This document shows, in pieces, positions 16,600 through 24,778 of a stretch of DNA of 38,728 nt. Origin of the DNA: Eubacterium sp. GTDB lineage: Bacteria; Bacillota; Clostridia; Lachnospirales; Lachnospiraceae. The notes under the pieces were generated by a model. That model was not told the origin of the DNA and did no database searches. It was given only the letters and a program-made list of their open reading frames with translations. The stretch covers positions 1 through 38,728 of the forward strand of contig JALERM010000099.1 in NCBI GenBank assembly GCA_022764165.1. Reading direction: 5' to 3'. Made by a program: the position numbers and the translations under genes. Positions within the stretch are counted from its first letter, which is position 1, and every line of letters begins with the position of its first letter.

Positions 16600-17287
16600 A
16601 ACGTTAATTTTAGTTGTGGAAGATGATAAATCAGTACAAAATCTGATGGTGACAACACTGAAGGCTCATGAGTACAGGTATCTGACAGCAATGAGCGGGG
16701 AAACAGCCATACTGGAGACGTCTTCGCACAATCCGGATATCATATTGCTGGATCTGGGGCTGCCGGACATGGATGGTGTGGATGTGATCCGCAAAATCCG
16801 TACATGGTCGGATACGCCTATTATTGTAATCAGTGCAAGAAGCGAGGACGCAGATAAAGTGGAGGCTCTGGATGCCGGAGCAGATGACTATCTGACAAAA
16901 CCATTTTCGGTGGAGGAACTTCTGGCACGACTCCGGGTAACAGAGAGGAGGCTGGCTGCTTCACAAAACGAACAGAAAAAAGATGCTGTTTTTATGAATG
17001 GAAGCCTGCGGGTAGATTACTCGGCGGGATGTGCTTATCTGGAAGATGAAGAACTTCATCTGACACCAATTGAATATAAACTTTTGTGTCTGCTGTGCCG
17101 GAATGTGGGAAAGGTTCTGACACATACATTTATCACACAGAAAATCTGGGGGCACAGCTGGGACAATGATGTGGCTTCTCTTCGGGTATTTATGGCAACA
17201 CTTAGGAAAAAACTGGAAAAAAACTCGGAATCTGTACAGTATATACAGACTCATGTGGGTATTGGGTATAGAATGGTAAAAGTGTAA
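16592..17287 (+). CDS. KdpE-like response regulator (OmpR/PhoB family)
   Basis: This 231-residue protein has a receiver domain (about 1-120; acidic pair ED11-12, phospho-acceptor D54 in ILLDLGLPDMDG, the KPF switch Lys near 106) and a C-terminal winged helix (LTPIEYKLLCLLCRNVGKVL, SLRVFMATLRKKLE, HVGIGYRM). The arrangement and sequence follow KdpE. The kinase gene overlaps its start by eight bases. Its usual target, kdpFABC, is not in the window; the most likely targets are the adjoining RCK operon or a K+ transporter elsewhere. No clear terminator follows it before the pgcA promoter. Confidence 0.9.
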   Translation: MNKTLILVVEDDKSVQNLMVTTLKAHEYRYLTAMSGETAILETSSHNPDIILLDLGLPDMDGVDVIRKIRTWSDTPIIVISARSEDADKVEALDAGADDYLTKPFSVEELLARLRVTERRLAASQNEQKKDAVFMNGSLRVDYSAGCAYLEDEELHLTPIEYKLLCLLCRNVGKVLTHTFITQKIWGHSWDNDVASLRVFMATLRKKLEKNSESVQYIQTHVGIGYRMVKV

Positions 17288-17328
17288 AAATAGTATTAAA
17301 ATGATTGTGTACGAATGCAGGATAAACA

Positions 17329-17357
17329 TTGACAATTGATTTTAAATTACTTATACT
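17329..17357 (+). promoter_or_regulatory. Promoter of the phosphohexomutase gene
   Basis: TTGACA (17329-17334), 17 bases, TATACT (17352-17357): a near-consensus sigma-A promoter about 50 bases upstream of the start codon. Confidence 0.8.
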
Positions 17358-17412
17358 ATATTTAGTGAAGTATCACAAAAATGTCGAAAAATGTAAAGGA
17401 TAGGTGAACATT

Positions 17413-19095
17413 ATGTACATGGATGATTATAAGCGTTGGATGGAAGCGGATCTGGAAGATGCAGCGCTGAAAGAAGAACTGGAATCTATTTCCGGTAATG
17501 AAGAAGAAATTAAAGATCGTTTTGCAGTTGCCCTTAAATTTGGTACTGCAGGTCTGCGTGGTGTCCTGGGAGCAGGTTCCAACCGTATGAATATTTATGT
17601 GGTTCGTCAGGCTACACAGGGCCTTGCTAACTGGGTGAAGACACAGGGCGGCAATCAGCTTGTAGCAATCAGCTATGACAGCCGTATCAACAGTGATGTT
17701 TTTGCAAAAACAGCAGCCTGCGTTCTGGCAGCGAATGGTATCAAGGTTCGCATTTATGATGCCCTGATGCCTGTTCCGGCTCTGAGTTTTGCAACCCGTT
17801 ATTATGAAGCAAATGCAGGTATTATGGTTACTGCTTCTCACAATCCTGCAAAATATAATGGATATAAAGCCTATGGTCCTGACGGATGCCAGATGACAGA
17901 TGAGGCAGCAGATATTGTATACGCAGAGATTCAGAAAACAGATATCCTTGACGGAGCTAAGATTATGGGCTTTGAAGAAGGTATGGAAGCAGGTCTGATC
18001 TCTTATGTGGGAGATGACTGTAAAGAAGCTCTTTATGCAGCCATTGAAGCACGCAGCGTTCGTCCGGGTCTGTGCAAGACAGCAGGATTGAAACTGGTAT
18101 ATTCTCCGCTGAATGGTTCCGGTCTGGTACCTGTTACCCGTATTTTATCTGATATCGGAATTGATGATGTTACCATCGTTCCGGAACAGCAGTATCCGGA
18201 TGGAAACTTCCCGACCTGTCCATATCCGAACCCTGAGATTTTTGAAGCCCTTCGTCTTGGTCTGGAGCTGGCTGAAAAGTCAGGTGCTGACCTGATGCTG
18301 GCTACCGATCCTGATGCAGACCGTGTAGGTATCGCAATCAAGTGCCCGGATGGAACATACGAACTGGTTTCCGGTAATGAGGTGGGTGTTCTTCTTCTGG
18401 ATTATATCTGTGCAGGCCGTATTGAAAATGGTACAATGCCGAAAAATCCGGTTGCAGTAAAATCCATCGTTTCTACACCACTGGCCGATGCAGTAGCTGC
18501 TAATTATGGTGTTGAACTTAGAAGCGTTCTGACAGGATTCAAATGGATCGGTGATCAGATTGCAGGACTGGAAGCAGCAGGTGAAGTGGATCGATTCATT
18601 TTCGGATTTGAAGAGAGCTATGGTTATCTTGCAGGTCCGTATGTACGCGACAAAGATGCTATTATCGGATCTATGCTTATTTGTGAGATGGCTGCTTACT
18701 ATCGCAGCATCGGTTCTTCCATCAAAGAACGTCTGGAAGAAATCTATGCAAAATATGGCCGTTATCTGAATAAAGTAGACAGCTTTGAATTCCCGGGACT
18801 TTCCGGAATGGACAAGATGACCGGTATCATGGATGATCTTCGTCAGAATCCTCCAAAAGAAATTGCCGGCTATAAAGTTGTAAAAGTTACAGATTACAAG
18901 AAACCGGAAGAGACAGGTCTCCCGGCAGCTAACGTTCTGATTTATGGACTGGAAGGCGGAGCAACCGTAGTTGTTCGTCCGTCCGGTACAGAACCAAAGA
19001 TCAAAACATACTTTACAACACTTGGAAAAGATCTGGCAGAGGCAGAAGCACAGAAAGAAAAACTTGCTGAAGCGTTGAAACCGATTTTTGCTTAA
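17413..19095 (+). CDS. pgcA: Phosphoglucomutase/phosphomannomutase (phospho-sugar mutase)
   Basis: This enzyme of about 560 residues interconverts hexose 1- and 6-phosphates (glucose and possibly mannose). All four alpha-phosphohexomutase signatures are visible: the active Ser in MVTASHNPAKYNGYKAYGPD (about residue 142), the Mg loop ATDPDADRVGIAI, the sugar-binding loop FGFEESYGYLAG, and the phosphate-binding loop RPSGTEPKIKTYF. Length and sequence match the PgcA-type long form of Firmicutes. The ATG at 17413 is chosen since AAAGGA lies 12 bases upstream; GTG at 17404 is too close. It has its own strong promoter and a terminator at 19102-19139. The gene symbol follows the Firmicutes homologue. 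Confidence 0.93.
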   Translation: MYMDDYKRWMEADLEDAALKEELESISGNEEEIKDRFAVALKFGTAGLRGVLGAGSNRMNIYVVRQATQGLANWVKTQGGNQLVAISYDSRINSDVFAKTAACVLAANGIKVRIYDALMPVPALSFATRYYEANAGIMVTASHNPAKYNGYKAYGPDGCQMTDEAADIVYAEIQKTDILDGAKIMGFEEGMEAGLISYVGDDCKEALYAAIEARSVRPGLCKTAGLKLVYSPLNGSGLVPVTRILSDIGIDDVTIVPEQQYPDGNFPTCPYPNPEIFEALRLGLELAEKSGADLMLATDPDADRVGIAIKCPDGTYELVSGNEVGVLLLDYICAGRIENGTMPKNPVAVKSIVSTPLADAVAANYGVELRSVLTGFKWIGDQIAGLEAAGEVDRFIFGFEESYGYLAGPYVRDKDAIIGSMLICEMAAYYRSIGSSIKERLEEIYAKYGRYLNKVDSFEFPGLSGMDKMTGIMDDLRQNPPKEIAGYKVVKVTDYKKPEETGLPAANVLIYGLEGGATVVVRPSGTEPKIKTYFTTLGKDLAEAEAQKEKLAEALKPIFA

Positions 19096-19101
19096 TCTAA
19101 T

Positions 19102-19139
19102 GGGGCAGGATGTGACTTGTGCAAGTGACATCCTGCCCC
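19102..19139 (+). terminator. Terminator after the phosphohexomutase gene
   Basis: The 12-bp arms GGGGCAGGATGT and ACATCCTGCCCC enclose a further ACTT/AAGT pairing with one G-G mismatch. Only a weak T run follows, so termination could be partial. It faces the tRNA terminator on the other strand. Confidence 0.75.
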
Positions 19140-19149
19140 TTAAAAATCG

Positions 19150-19203
19150 AAAAGACATCCTCGAAAGCAGAACCCTGAAACTCCTGATACTATCGAGAAT
19201 GTC
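19150..19203 (-). terminator. Terminator of the tRNA-Gly pair
   Basis: On the minus strand GACATTCTCGA (complement of 19193-19203) pairs with TCGAGGATGTC (complement of 19154-19164) with one G.U pair, followed by TTTT. Confidence 0.65.
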
Positions 19204-19222
19204 TCTTTACAAATAAAAAAAA

Positions 19223-19293
19223 GCACGAGACGGGATTCGAACCCGCGACCCTCGCCTTGGCAAGGCGATACTCCACCACTGAGCCACTCGTGC
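19223..19293 (-). tRNA. tRNA-Gly (GCC)
   Basis: A 71-base cloverleaf on the minus strand. The acceptor arm GCACGAG pairs with CTCGTGC, the anticodon stem is TCGCC/GGCGA with loop TTGCCAA (anticodon GCC), and the T arm is GCGGG-TTCGAAT-CCCGT. CCA is not encoded. It is second in a transcript with tRNA-Gly (TCC). Confidence 0.97.
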
Positions 19294-19307
19294 ATAATCA
19301 TTATAAA

Positions 19308-19377
19308 GCGGGTGATGGGAATCGAACCCACGTATCCAGCTTGGAAGGCTGGTGTTCTACCATTGAACTACACCCGC
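19308..19377 (-). tRNA. tRNA-Gly (TCC)
   Basis: A minus-strand cloverleaf with acceptor GCGGGTG/CACCCGC, anticodon stem CCAGC/GCTGG around CTTCCAA (anticodon TCC), and T loop TTCGATT. CCA is not encoded. It is transcribed first from the consensus promoter at 19411-19439. Confidence 0.97.
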
Positions 19378-19410
19378 AAGTGCTTTGTGTTGCCCTCAAC
19401 AACAAAATTT

Positions 19411-19439
19411 ATTATACATGATTAGTAAGTTGTTGTCAA
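19411..19439 (-). promoter_or_regulatory. Consensus promoter of the tRNA-Gly pair
   Basis: On the minus strand TTGACA (complement of 19434-19439), 17 bases and TATAAT (complement of 19411-19416) match the sigma-A consensus at all twelve positions, as expected for stable RNA genes. Confidence 0.9.
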
Positions 19440-19450
19440 GAACTTTTTTG

Positions 19451-19486
19451 AAAAAATTTAAAAATCTTTTTTTGAGATTTTTAAAT
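19451..19486 (-). terminator. Terminator abutting tRNA-Phe
   Basis: On the minus strand ATTTAAAAATC (complement of 19476-19486) pairs with GATTTTTAAAT (complement of 19456-19466), followed by a T run. The hairpin starts at the base next to the tRNA 3' end. Confidence 0.75.
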
Positions 19487-19558
<72 letters not shown>

Positions 19559-19571
19559 AAGTCCATGAAAA

Positions 19572-19600
19572 ATAATAACATGAAGAATAAAAAAAAGCAA
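19572..19600 (-). promoter_or_regulatory. Candidate promoter of tRNA-Phe
   Basis: On the minus strand TTGCTT (complement of 19595-19600), 17 bases and TATTAT (complement of 19572-19577). The start would fall a few bases before the tRNA 5' end at 19558. Confidence 0.6.
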
Positions 19601-19625
19601 GAGGAAAATTGAAAAAAATGAAAAA

Positions 19626-19714
19626 TTTTGTAATTCGTTTGGAAGTGGACGGAGAATCTCTGGTATTTTTAAGAAGCAGGCCGTTCCTTTCCACAACGAA
19701 TTACAAAAAAGTAT
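19626..19714. repeat. Dispersed structured repeat, copy B
   Basis: The ends GTAATTCGTT (19630-19639) and AACGAATTAC (19695-19704) are perfect inverted repeats. Inner segments GGACGG and CCGTTCC also pair, so the whole element is an imperfect long hairpin. It shares the exact segments TTTTGTAATTCGTTTG (19626-19641) and AGAAGCAGGCCGTTCCTTT (19672-19690) with copy A at 7309-7396. It lies between tRNA-Phe and the glyA promoter. Confidence 0.75.
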
Positions 19715-19721
19715 ATTTTAC

Positions 19722-19751
19722 TTGCAGTCTCCTGTCGCTTTGTGTTATAAT
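19722..19751 (+). promoter_or_regulatory. Promoter of glyA
   Basis: TTGCAG (19722-19727), 18 bases, TATAAT (19746-19751). The start would be near 19758, about 45 bases before the ATG. Confidence 0.7.
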
Positions 19752-19802
19752 TTTGTGCAATATCATATTAAAACAATAAAGCGTAGGAAAAAAGGAGAAA
19801 CC

Positions 19803-21041
19803 ATGTATTCATTTGACGAAATTCTTAAAACAGATCCTGAGATTGCGCAGGCGATTACAAAGGAAGTTGACAGGCAGAACTCTCATATTGAATTGATTGC
19901 TTCTGAAAACTGGGTAAGTAAAGCTGTTATGGCTGCTATGGGTAGCCCTTTGACTAATAAGTATGCGGAAGGTTATCCGGGCAAGAGATATTATGGTGGA
20001 TGTGAATGTGTGGATGAAGTAGAGACACTGGCAATTGAAAGAGCAAAGAAATTATTCGGATGTACTTATGCCAATGTGCAGCCGCATTCAGGTGCACAGG
20101 CAAATATGGCAGTATTTTTTGCTATGTTGAAACCGGGAGATACGGTTATGGGTATGAATCTGGCCCATGGTGGTCACCTGAGCCATGGAAGTCCGGCTAA
20201 TTTTTCCGGAGCATATTTCCATGTTGTTCCTTATGGTGTAAACGATGAAGGATACATTGATTACGATGAAGTAAGAAAAATTGCACTGGAAGCAAAGCCG
20301 AAACTGATTGTAGCAGGAGCAAGTGCATATGCCAGAGTGATTGACTTTAAACGATTCCGTGAAATTGCGGATGAAGTGGGAGCATATCTGATGGTTGATA
20401 TTGCCCATATCGCTGGTCTTGTGGCTGCGGGTATTCATCCAAGTCCGATTCCTTATGCACATGTGACAACAACTACGACACATAAAACATTGAGAGGACC
20501 AAGGGGCGGTCTGATTCTTTCCAGTGAAGAGATTGCAAAACAGTTTAATTTTAATAAGGCAATTTTCCCGGGAACACAGGGAGGTCCTCTGATGCATGTG
20601 ATCGCAGCGAAGGCTGTCTGCTTCCAGGAAGCACTGCAGCCAGAATATGTAGAATATCAGAAACAGATTGTTAAGAACTGTAAAGCTCTGGCAGACGGAC
20701 TGACAAGAAGAGGTATCAAACTGGTGTCAGGAGGAACAGATAATCATCTGATGCTGGTGGATCTCAGAGGAACGGGAATTACTGGTAAAGCGATGGAAAA
20801 ACTTCTGGATGAAGCGAATATTACCTGTAATAAGAATGCAATCCCCAATGATCCGGAATCTCCTTTCGTAACCAGTGGTGTACGTCTGGGAACTGCTGCA
20901 GTTACTTCAAGAGGAATGAAAGAAGAAGATATGGAACAGATTGCAGAGGCAATCGCCATGATGATTCAGGATAAAAACAATAAAGAGAAAGCCCTCGCTA
21001 TTGTAAAAAATCTGACAGATAAATACCCGCTGAATGCATAA
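19803..21041 (+). CDS. glyA: Serine hydroxymethyltransferase
   Basis: This 412-residue PLP enzyme converts serine and tetrahydrofolate to glycine and 5,10-methylene-THF, the main source of one-carbon units. Visible features are the N-terminal [20 protein letters not shown], the substrate segment [14 protein letters not shown], the PLP-Asp region [14 protein letters not shown], and the Schiff-base Lys in [17 protein letters not shown] (about residue 227). The length is typical of bacterial GlyA. The ATG at 19803 follows AAAAGGAG closely; an upstream in-frame start at 19722 would lie in the promoter. It appears monocistronic, since the fructokinase gene downstream has its own promoter, though no clear terminator was found between them. 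Confidence 0.97.
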   Translation: MYSFDEILKTDPEIAQAITKEVDRQNSHIELIASENWVSKAVMAAMGSPLTNKYAEGYPGKRYYGGCECVDEVETLAIERAKKLFGCTYANVQPHSGAQANMAVFFAMLKPGDTVMGMNLAHGGHLSHGSPANFSGAYFHVVPYGVNDEGYIDYDEVRKIALEAKPKLIVAGASAYARVIDFKRFREIADEVGAYLMVDIAHIAGLVAAGIHPSPIPYAHVTTTTTHKTLRGPRGGLILSSEEIAKQFNFNKAIFPGTQGGPLMHVIAAKAVCFQEALQPEYVEYQKQIVKNCKALADGLTRRGIKLVSGGTDNHLMLVDLRGTGITGKAMEKLLDEANITCNKNAIPNDPESPFVTSGVRLGTAAVTSRGMKEEDMEQIAEAIAMMIQDKNNKEKALAIVKNLTDKYPLNA

Positions 21042-21084
21042 ACAAGAGGCATATATGAAATGTCAAAGTCCATAACAGATATAA

Positions 21085-21137
21085 TTGAATTTTTGCGGCT
21101 GTCATGTTACAATAATGTCAGAAATTTCACATGACAG
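21085..21137 (+). promoter_or_regulatory. Fructokinase operon promoter with flanking dyad
   Basis: TTGAAT (21085-21090), 17 bases, TACAAT (21108-21113). A perfect 9-bp inverted repeat, CTGTCATGT (21099-21107) and ACATGACAG (21129-21137), brackets the -10 and the expected start near 21120, as a repressor operator would. Further downstream a partial dyad GTAA-TTCAGT / ACTGAA-TTAC (about 21150-21187) could fold in the leader. Confidence 0.55.
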
Positions 21138-21221
21138 TGAAGAACTTTGTAATTGTTCAGTAGCCTAATCGTGGCACTGAATTGTTACAGAATTTCAAAG
21201 AAAAGGAGAAGAGGACAAGAT

Positions 21222-22166
21222 ATGTTTGATGTAACAGCTTTGGGAGAAGTTTTGATTGATTTTACTCCATGTGGGGTATCAGAAGCAGGAATGGCATTGT
21301 TTGAGCAGAATCCGGGAGGTGCACCGGCTAATGTTCTTGCCGCAGTTTCCAATCTGGGACAGAAACCTGCCTTTATTGGTAAAGTTGGAGATGATATGCA
21401 TGGAGCATTGCTGAAAGATACTCTGGATCGTATCGGTGTTGATACTTCAGGTATGGTTGTAGATCCCAACTATTTTACCACACTGGCTTTTGTATCTTTG
21501 AAAAATGGAGAGAGAAGCTTTTCATTTGCCAGAAAACCAGGTGCTGACACTCAGCTGACCAGTGAGGAAATCAATCTTGATGTGGTTAGAAATACTAAAA
21601 TATTCCATTGCGGTTCCCTGTCTTTGACAGATGAGCCGGCAAGAAGTGCTACTTTCTTTGCTGTGAAAGAGGCAAAGGAAGCGGGTGCAGTTATTTCTTA
21701 TGATCCAAACTATCGTGCACTGTTGTGGAAGAGTGAGGAAGAGGCAGTGAAACATATGCGCTCCATGATTCCGTATGCAGATATCATGAAAATTTCCGAT
21801 GAAGAAACAGTATTGCTCAGTGGTAAATCTGATCCTAAGGAAGCGGCTGAAGTACTTTTGAATCAGGGGGTAGACTGCGTGATCGTAACTCTTGGAAAAG
21901 ACGGCGCTCTTCTGAAAACGAAACAGGTGGAAGTTCAGGTAAAAGGAAAAGACAGAAAGCCGGTTGATACCACAGGAGCCGGTGATTCCTTCTGGGGAGG
22001 AATTCTTTCTCGTCTGGCACTGAACAACGTAAAACCGGCAGATCTGACAGAAGCACAGGCAGAAGAGTACCTGAAGTTTGCCAATGCGGTTGCAGGTCTC
22101 TGCGTGGAAAAACGCGGTGCGATTCCGGCTATGCCTACTCTCGAACAGGTTATGAATGAATTATGA
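21222..22166 (+). CDS. PfkB family carbohydrate kinase, probable fructokinase
   Basis: This 314-residue ribokinase-family protein has the N-terminal signature PGGAPANVLAAVSNLGQKPA (about 30-49) and the C-terminal signature with the catalytic Asp, PVDTTGAGDSFWGGILSRLA (about 250-269). FTPCGVSEAG and the IFHCGSLSLTDEPARS stretch match bacterial fructokinases, which make fructose 6-phosphate from fructose and ATP. The ATG at 21222 follows AAGGAG at 21203-21208. Its stop overlaps the start of the radical SAM gene (ATGA), so it heads the six-gene run to 27875. The product would take the ketose made by the AGE-family isomerase if that enzyme makes fructose (inference). Confidence 0.88.
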   Translation: MFDVTALGEVLIDFTPCGVSEAGMALFEQNPGGAPANVLAAVSNLGQKPAFIGKVGDDMHGALLKDTLDRIGVDTSGMVVDPNYFTTLAFVSLKNGERSFSFARKPGADTQLTSEEINLDVVRNTKIFHCGSLSLTDEPARSATFFAVKEAKEAGAVISYDPNYRALLWKSEEEAVKHMRSMIPYADIMKISDEETVLLSGKSDPKEAAEVLLNQGVDCVIVTLGKDGALLKTKQVEVQVKGKDRKPVDTTGAGDSFWGGILSRLALNNVKPADLTEAQAEEYLKFANAVAGLCVEKRGAIPAMPTLEQVMNEL

Positions 22167-24652
22167 GAATTCTTCTGACAGCAATCAATGCAAAGTATAT
22201 CCATTCCAATCTGGCTGTATACAGTCTGCAGGCGTATGCCCGAAAGTATCAGGAACATATTGGACTGGCTGAGTTTACGATTAATCAGAATAAAGAGGAA
22301 ATTTTAAAAGGAATCTTCCGGCGCAAGCCGGAAGTCCTTTGCATTTCCTGCTATATTTGGAATATTTCACTGGTAAAAGAACTGGTGAGAGAGATACACA
22401 AGATACTTCCGGACACTGCCATCTGGCTGGGTGGACCGGAAGTTTCCTATGATGCGGAAAAAGTTCTGAAGGATCATCCGGAAATTACAGGTATTATGAA
22501 AGGTGAAGGAGAAGCTACTTTTCTGGAACTGGCCGCATGCTATGTGGAAAGCAAAACAAGTGAGGAACGGGTAGACAGATTGGAACAAATTGCAGGTATC
22601 ACCTATCGGCGGAGATTTGCTGACGAGGAAAATAATAAGGCTCAGGATGAATGCGCAGCCATCCGGGATAATGGTTGGCACAATGTCATGGATCTGAGTG
22701 AGATTCCGTTTGTCTATGAAAATCTGGAAAATTTTGAAAATAGGATTATCTATTATGAATCCAGCAGAGGCTGTCCATTTTTCTGCAGTTATTGTCTTTC
22801 CTCTATTGATAAGAAACTGAGATTCCGGGATCTTAATCTGGTAAAAAAAGAACTGCAGTTTTTTCTGGACCATAAGGTTCCGCAGGTGAAATTTGTCGAT
22901 CGGACATTTAACTGCAGTCACGAACATGCCATGGAAATCTGGCGCTATCTGATTGCACATGATAATGGAATTACGAATTTTCATTTTGAAGTGGCGGCCG
23001 ATCTGCTGACAGAGGAAGAAATATCATTGATCCAGATCATGAGGCCGGGAATGATTCAGTTGGAAATCGGGGTACAGTCCACGAATCCGGCAACCATTCG
23101 GGAAATTCACCGTAAGATGGATCTGGATCGGGTAAAAGCCAATGTGGAGCGGATACGTCAGGGGAATAATGTGCATCAGCATCTGGATCTGATTGCAGGG
23201 CTTCCCTGGGAAGATTATGAGACCTTTGGAAGGTCATTTGATGAAGTTTACGAGATGAAGCCTCAGCAATTGCAGCTGGGATTTTTGAAGGTTTTGAAGG
23301 GTTCTTATATGAGTGAGATGGCAGAAGAATATGGATGCTGTCATCAGGATAAGGAGCCGTATGAAGTTTTATTTACCCGATGGCTGCCCTATGAGGATCT
23401 GCTGCGTCTGAAACTGGTGGAGGAGATGACGGAAGTTTATTATAACAGTGGTCAGTTTCTGAAAACCATACCGGCGGCAGTCAGCCTGTTTGAGAGCCCA
23501 TTTGCTTTTTATCAGGCATTGGGTGATTATTATGAACGAAAGGGATATCTGGATATTTCACATACCCGCATCCGCAGATATGAAATATTAAGAGATTTTC
23601 TGAAAGAAACAGCACCTGGGAAGGAGCAGATGTTCAGAGAGTTACTGGTATTTGATCTGTATTCCAGAGAAAACCTAAAAACCCGTCCGACCTGGGCTGA
23701 CGATCAGAAACCATACAAATCCAGATTCCGCAGATTTTATCAGCAGGAAGTGCAGGAACGGAGATTATTGCCGGGATATGAAGAGTATGATGAAAAACAG
23801 ATGAGTAAAATGACCCATCTGGAAGTCATGCATTTTCATCCGGACACTCTGGAGCCGGGTATTTTTGTATACCTTTTTGATTATCAAAAACGGGATGTGC
23901 TGACATATGCCGCGTCCTGTTTTCAGATAGAACTGGAAGAAGAGGAAAGCTATGTAGTGGTTGATCTGGAAACCACCGGTCTTCAGCCGGGCAGAGACCG
24001 GATTCTTGAAATAGGTGCAGTGAAGGTAGAAGATGGGAAAGTGACAGATACGTTCTGTATGTTCATCAATCCCCGTATGGAAATACCGGAGTATATTCAG
24101 CAGCTGACGGGCATCACACAGGATATGGTACGGGATGGTGTGATGGCAGAAGAAGCATTCTGTCAGTTTCATGTGTTTTGTGGTGATATGACCCTTATGG
24201 GTCATAATCTGATGTTCGATTACAGTTTTCTCAAACATCAGGCAGTGAATCAGAAGATTCCTTTTGAGAAAAAAGGAATTGATACGCTGAAAATAGCCAG
24301 AACTCTCCTGCCGGATCTGGAAAGCAGAAGTCTGACAAGCCTGTGTGAATATTTCCAGATAAACAGAGAGCAGGCCCATCGTGCTTTTCATGACGCACTG
24401 GCTACCCATGAGTTATATGTAAAGTTGAAAAGGATTGCACCTGCCGGACAGAAGAAAGTTTTTCAGCCGGTACAGCTGCAATATCGGCCGAAAAGGCAAA
24501 GTCCGATTACAGATTCACAAAAAGCCTACTTGAATGATTTGGTGAAATATCATAAAATAGAACTTGACGCTGACATCGACAGTATGACTAAGAGTGAAGC
24601 GTCAAGGAAAATCGACAACATTATTTCTCAATATGGAAGGATTGTAAGGTGA
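22163..24652 (+). CDS. B12-binding radical SAM protein (DUF4080 type) fused to a DEDDh 3'-5' exonuclease
   Basis: This is an 829-residue two-part protein. Residues 1 to about 150 form a B12-binding Rossmann domain (MRILLTAINAKYIHSNLAVY, LGGPEVSYDAEKVL). Then comes a radical SAM core with the cluster motif RGCPFFCSYCLS (C-x3-C-x2-C) and EIGVQSTN, followed by a DUF4080-like region to about 590. From about 595 a complete DEDDh exonuclease follows: VVVDLETTGL, GHNLMFDYSF, HRAFHDALAT. A C-terminal tail (TDSQKAYLNDLV, KSEASRKIDNII) resembles DUF3072-type helices. No stop or frameshift separates the halves. B12 radical SAM enzymes methylate or rearrange unactivated carbons; the exonuclease would degrade DNA or RNA 3' ends. 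Start and stop both overlap neighbouring genes, so translation is coupled. Confidence 0.88.
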   Translation: MRILLTAINAKYIHSNLAVYSLQAYARKYQEHIGLAEFTINQNKEEILKGIFRRKPEVLCISCYIWNISLVKELVREIHKILPDTAIWLGGPEVSYDAEKVLKDHPEITGIMKGEGEATFLELAACYVESKTSEERVDRLEQIAGITYRRRFADEENNKAQDECAAIRDNGWHNVMDLSEIPFVYENLENFENRIIYYESSRGCPFFCSYCLSSIDKKLRFRDLNLVKKELQFFLDHKVPQVKFVDRTFNCSHEHAMEIWRYLIAHDNGITNFHFEVAADLLTEEEISLIQIMRPGMIQLEIGVQSTNPATIREIHRKMDLDRVKANVERIRQGNNVHQHLDLIAGLPWEDYETFGRSFDEVYEMKPQQLQLGFLKVLKGSYMSEMAEEYGCCHQDKEPYEVLFTRWLPYEDLLRLKLVEEMTEVYYNSGQFLKTIPAAVSLFESPFAFYQALGDYYERKGYLDISHTRIRRYEILRDFLKETAPGKEQMFRELLVFDLYSRENLKTRPTWADDQKPYKSRFRRFYQQEVQERRLLPGYEEYDEKQMSKMTHLEVMHFHPDTLEPGIFVYLFDYQKRDVLTYAASCFQIELEEEESYVVVDLETTGLQPGRDRILEIGAVKVEDGKVTDTFCMFINPRMEIPEYIQQLTGITQDMVRDGVMAEEAFCQFHVFCGDMTLMGHNLMFDYSFLKHQAVNQKIPFEKKGIDTLKIARTLLPDLESRSLTSLCEYFQINREQAHRAFHDALATHELYVKLKRIAPAGQKKVFQPVQLQYRPKRQSPITDSQKAYLNDLVKYHKIELDADIDSMTKSEASRKIDNIISQYGRIVR

Positions 24653-24756
24653 TGTTTATGTGGAGTAATAAGGGAAAAAGAATTATGGCAGCTATCATTG
24701 CTGTCATCATGGTTCTTGCCATGGTAGTTCCGTTGGCGATGGATATGTTTATCTGA
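24652..24756 (+). CDS. 34-residue single-span membrane peptide
   Basis: A short frame with its start overlapping the previous stop (TGATG) encodes a basic N-terminus (WSNKGKR) followed by one membrane helix (MAAIIAVIMVLAMVVPLAMD). TGATG coupling and a GTAAGGTGATG upstream context support translation. The layout is like other small Firmicutes membrane peptides such as Prli42, but the sequence is not clearly that family. It lies between the radical SAM fusion and VanW genes in one transcript. Function unknown. Confidence 0.6.
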   Translation: MFMWSNKGKRIMAAIIAVIMVLAMVVPLAMDMFI

Positions 24757-24778
24757 TAATGACAGGAGCAGATCATTG

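Noticed and set aside
18280-19158. A 292-codon minus-strand frame
   Set aside because: It is a shadow of the phosphohexomutase gene with no recognisable domain and no ribosome site.
19626-19714. Invertible (phase-variable) promoter segment
   Set aside because: The ends are perfect inverted repeats, but the whole element is one imperfect hairpin and no invertase is present; copy A keeps the same inner orientation relative to its gene.
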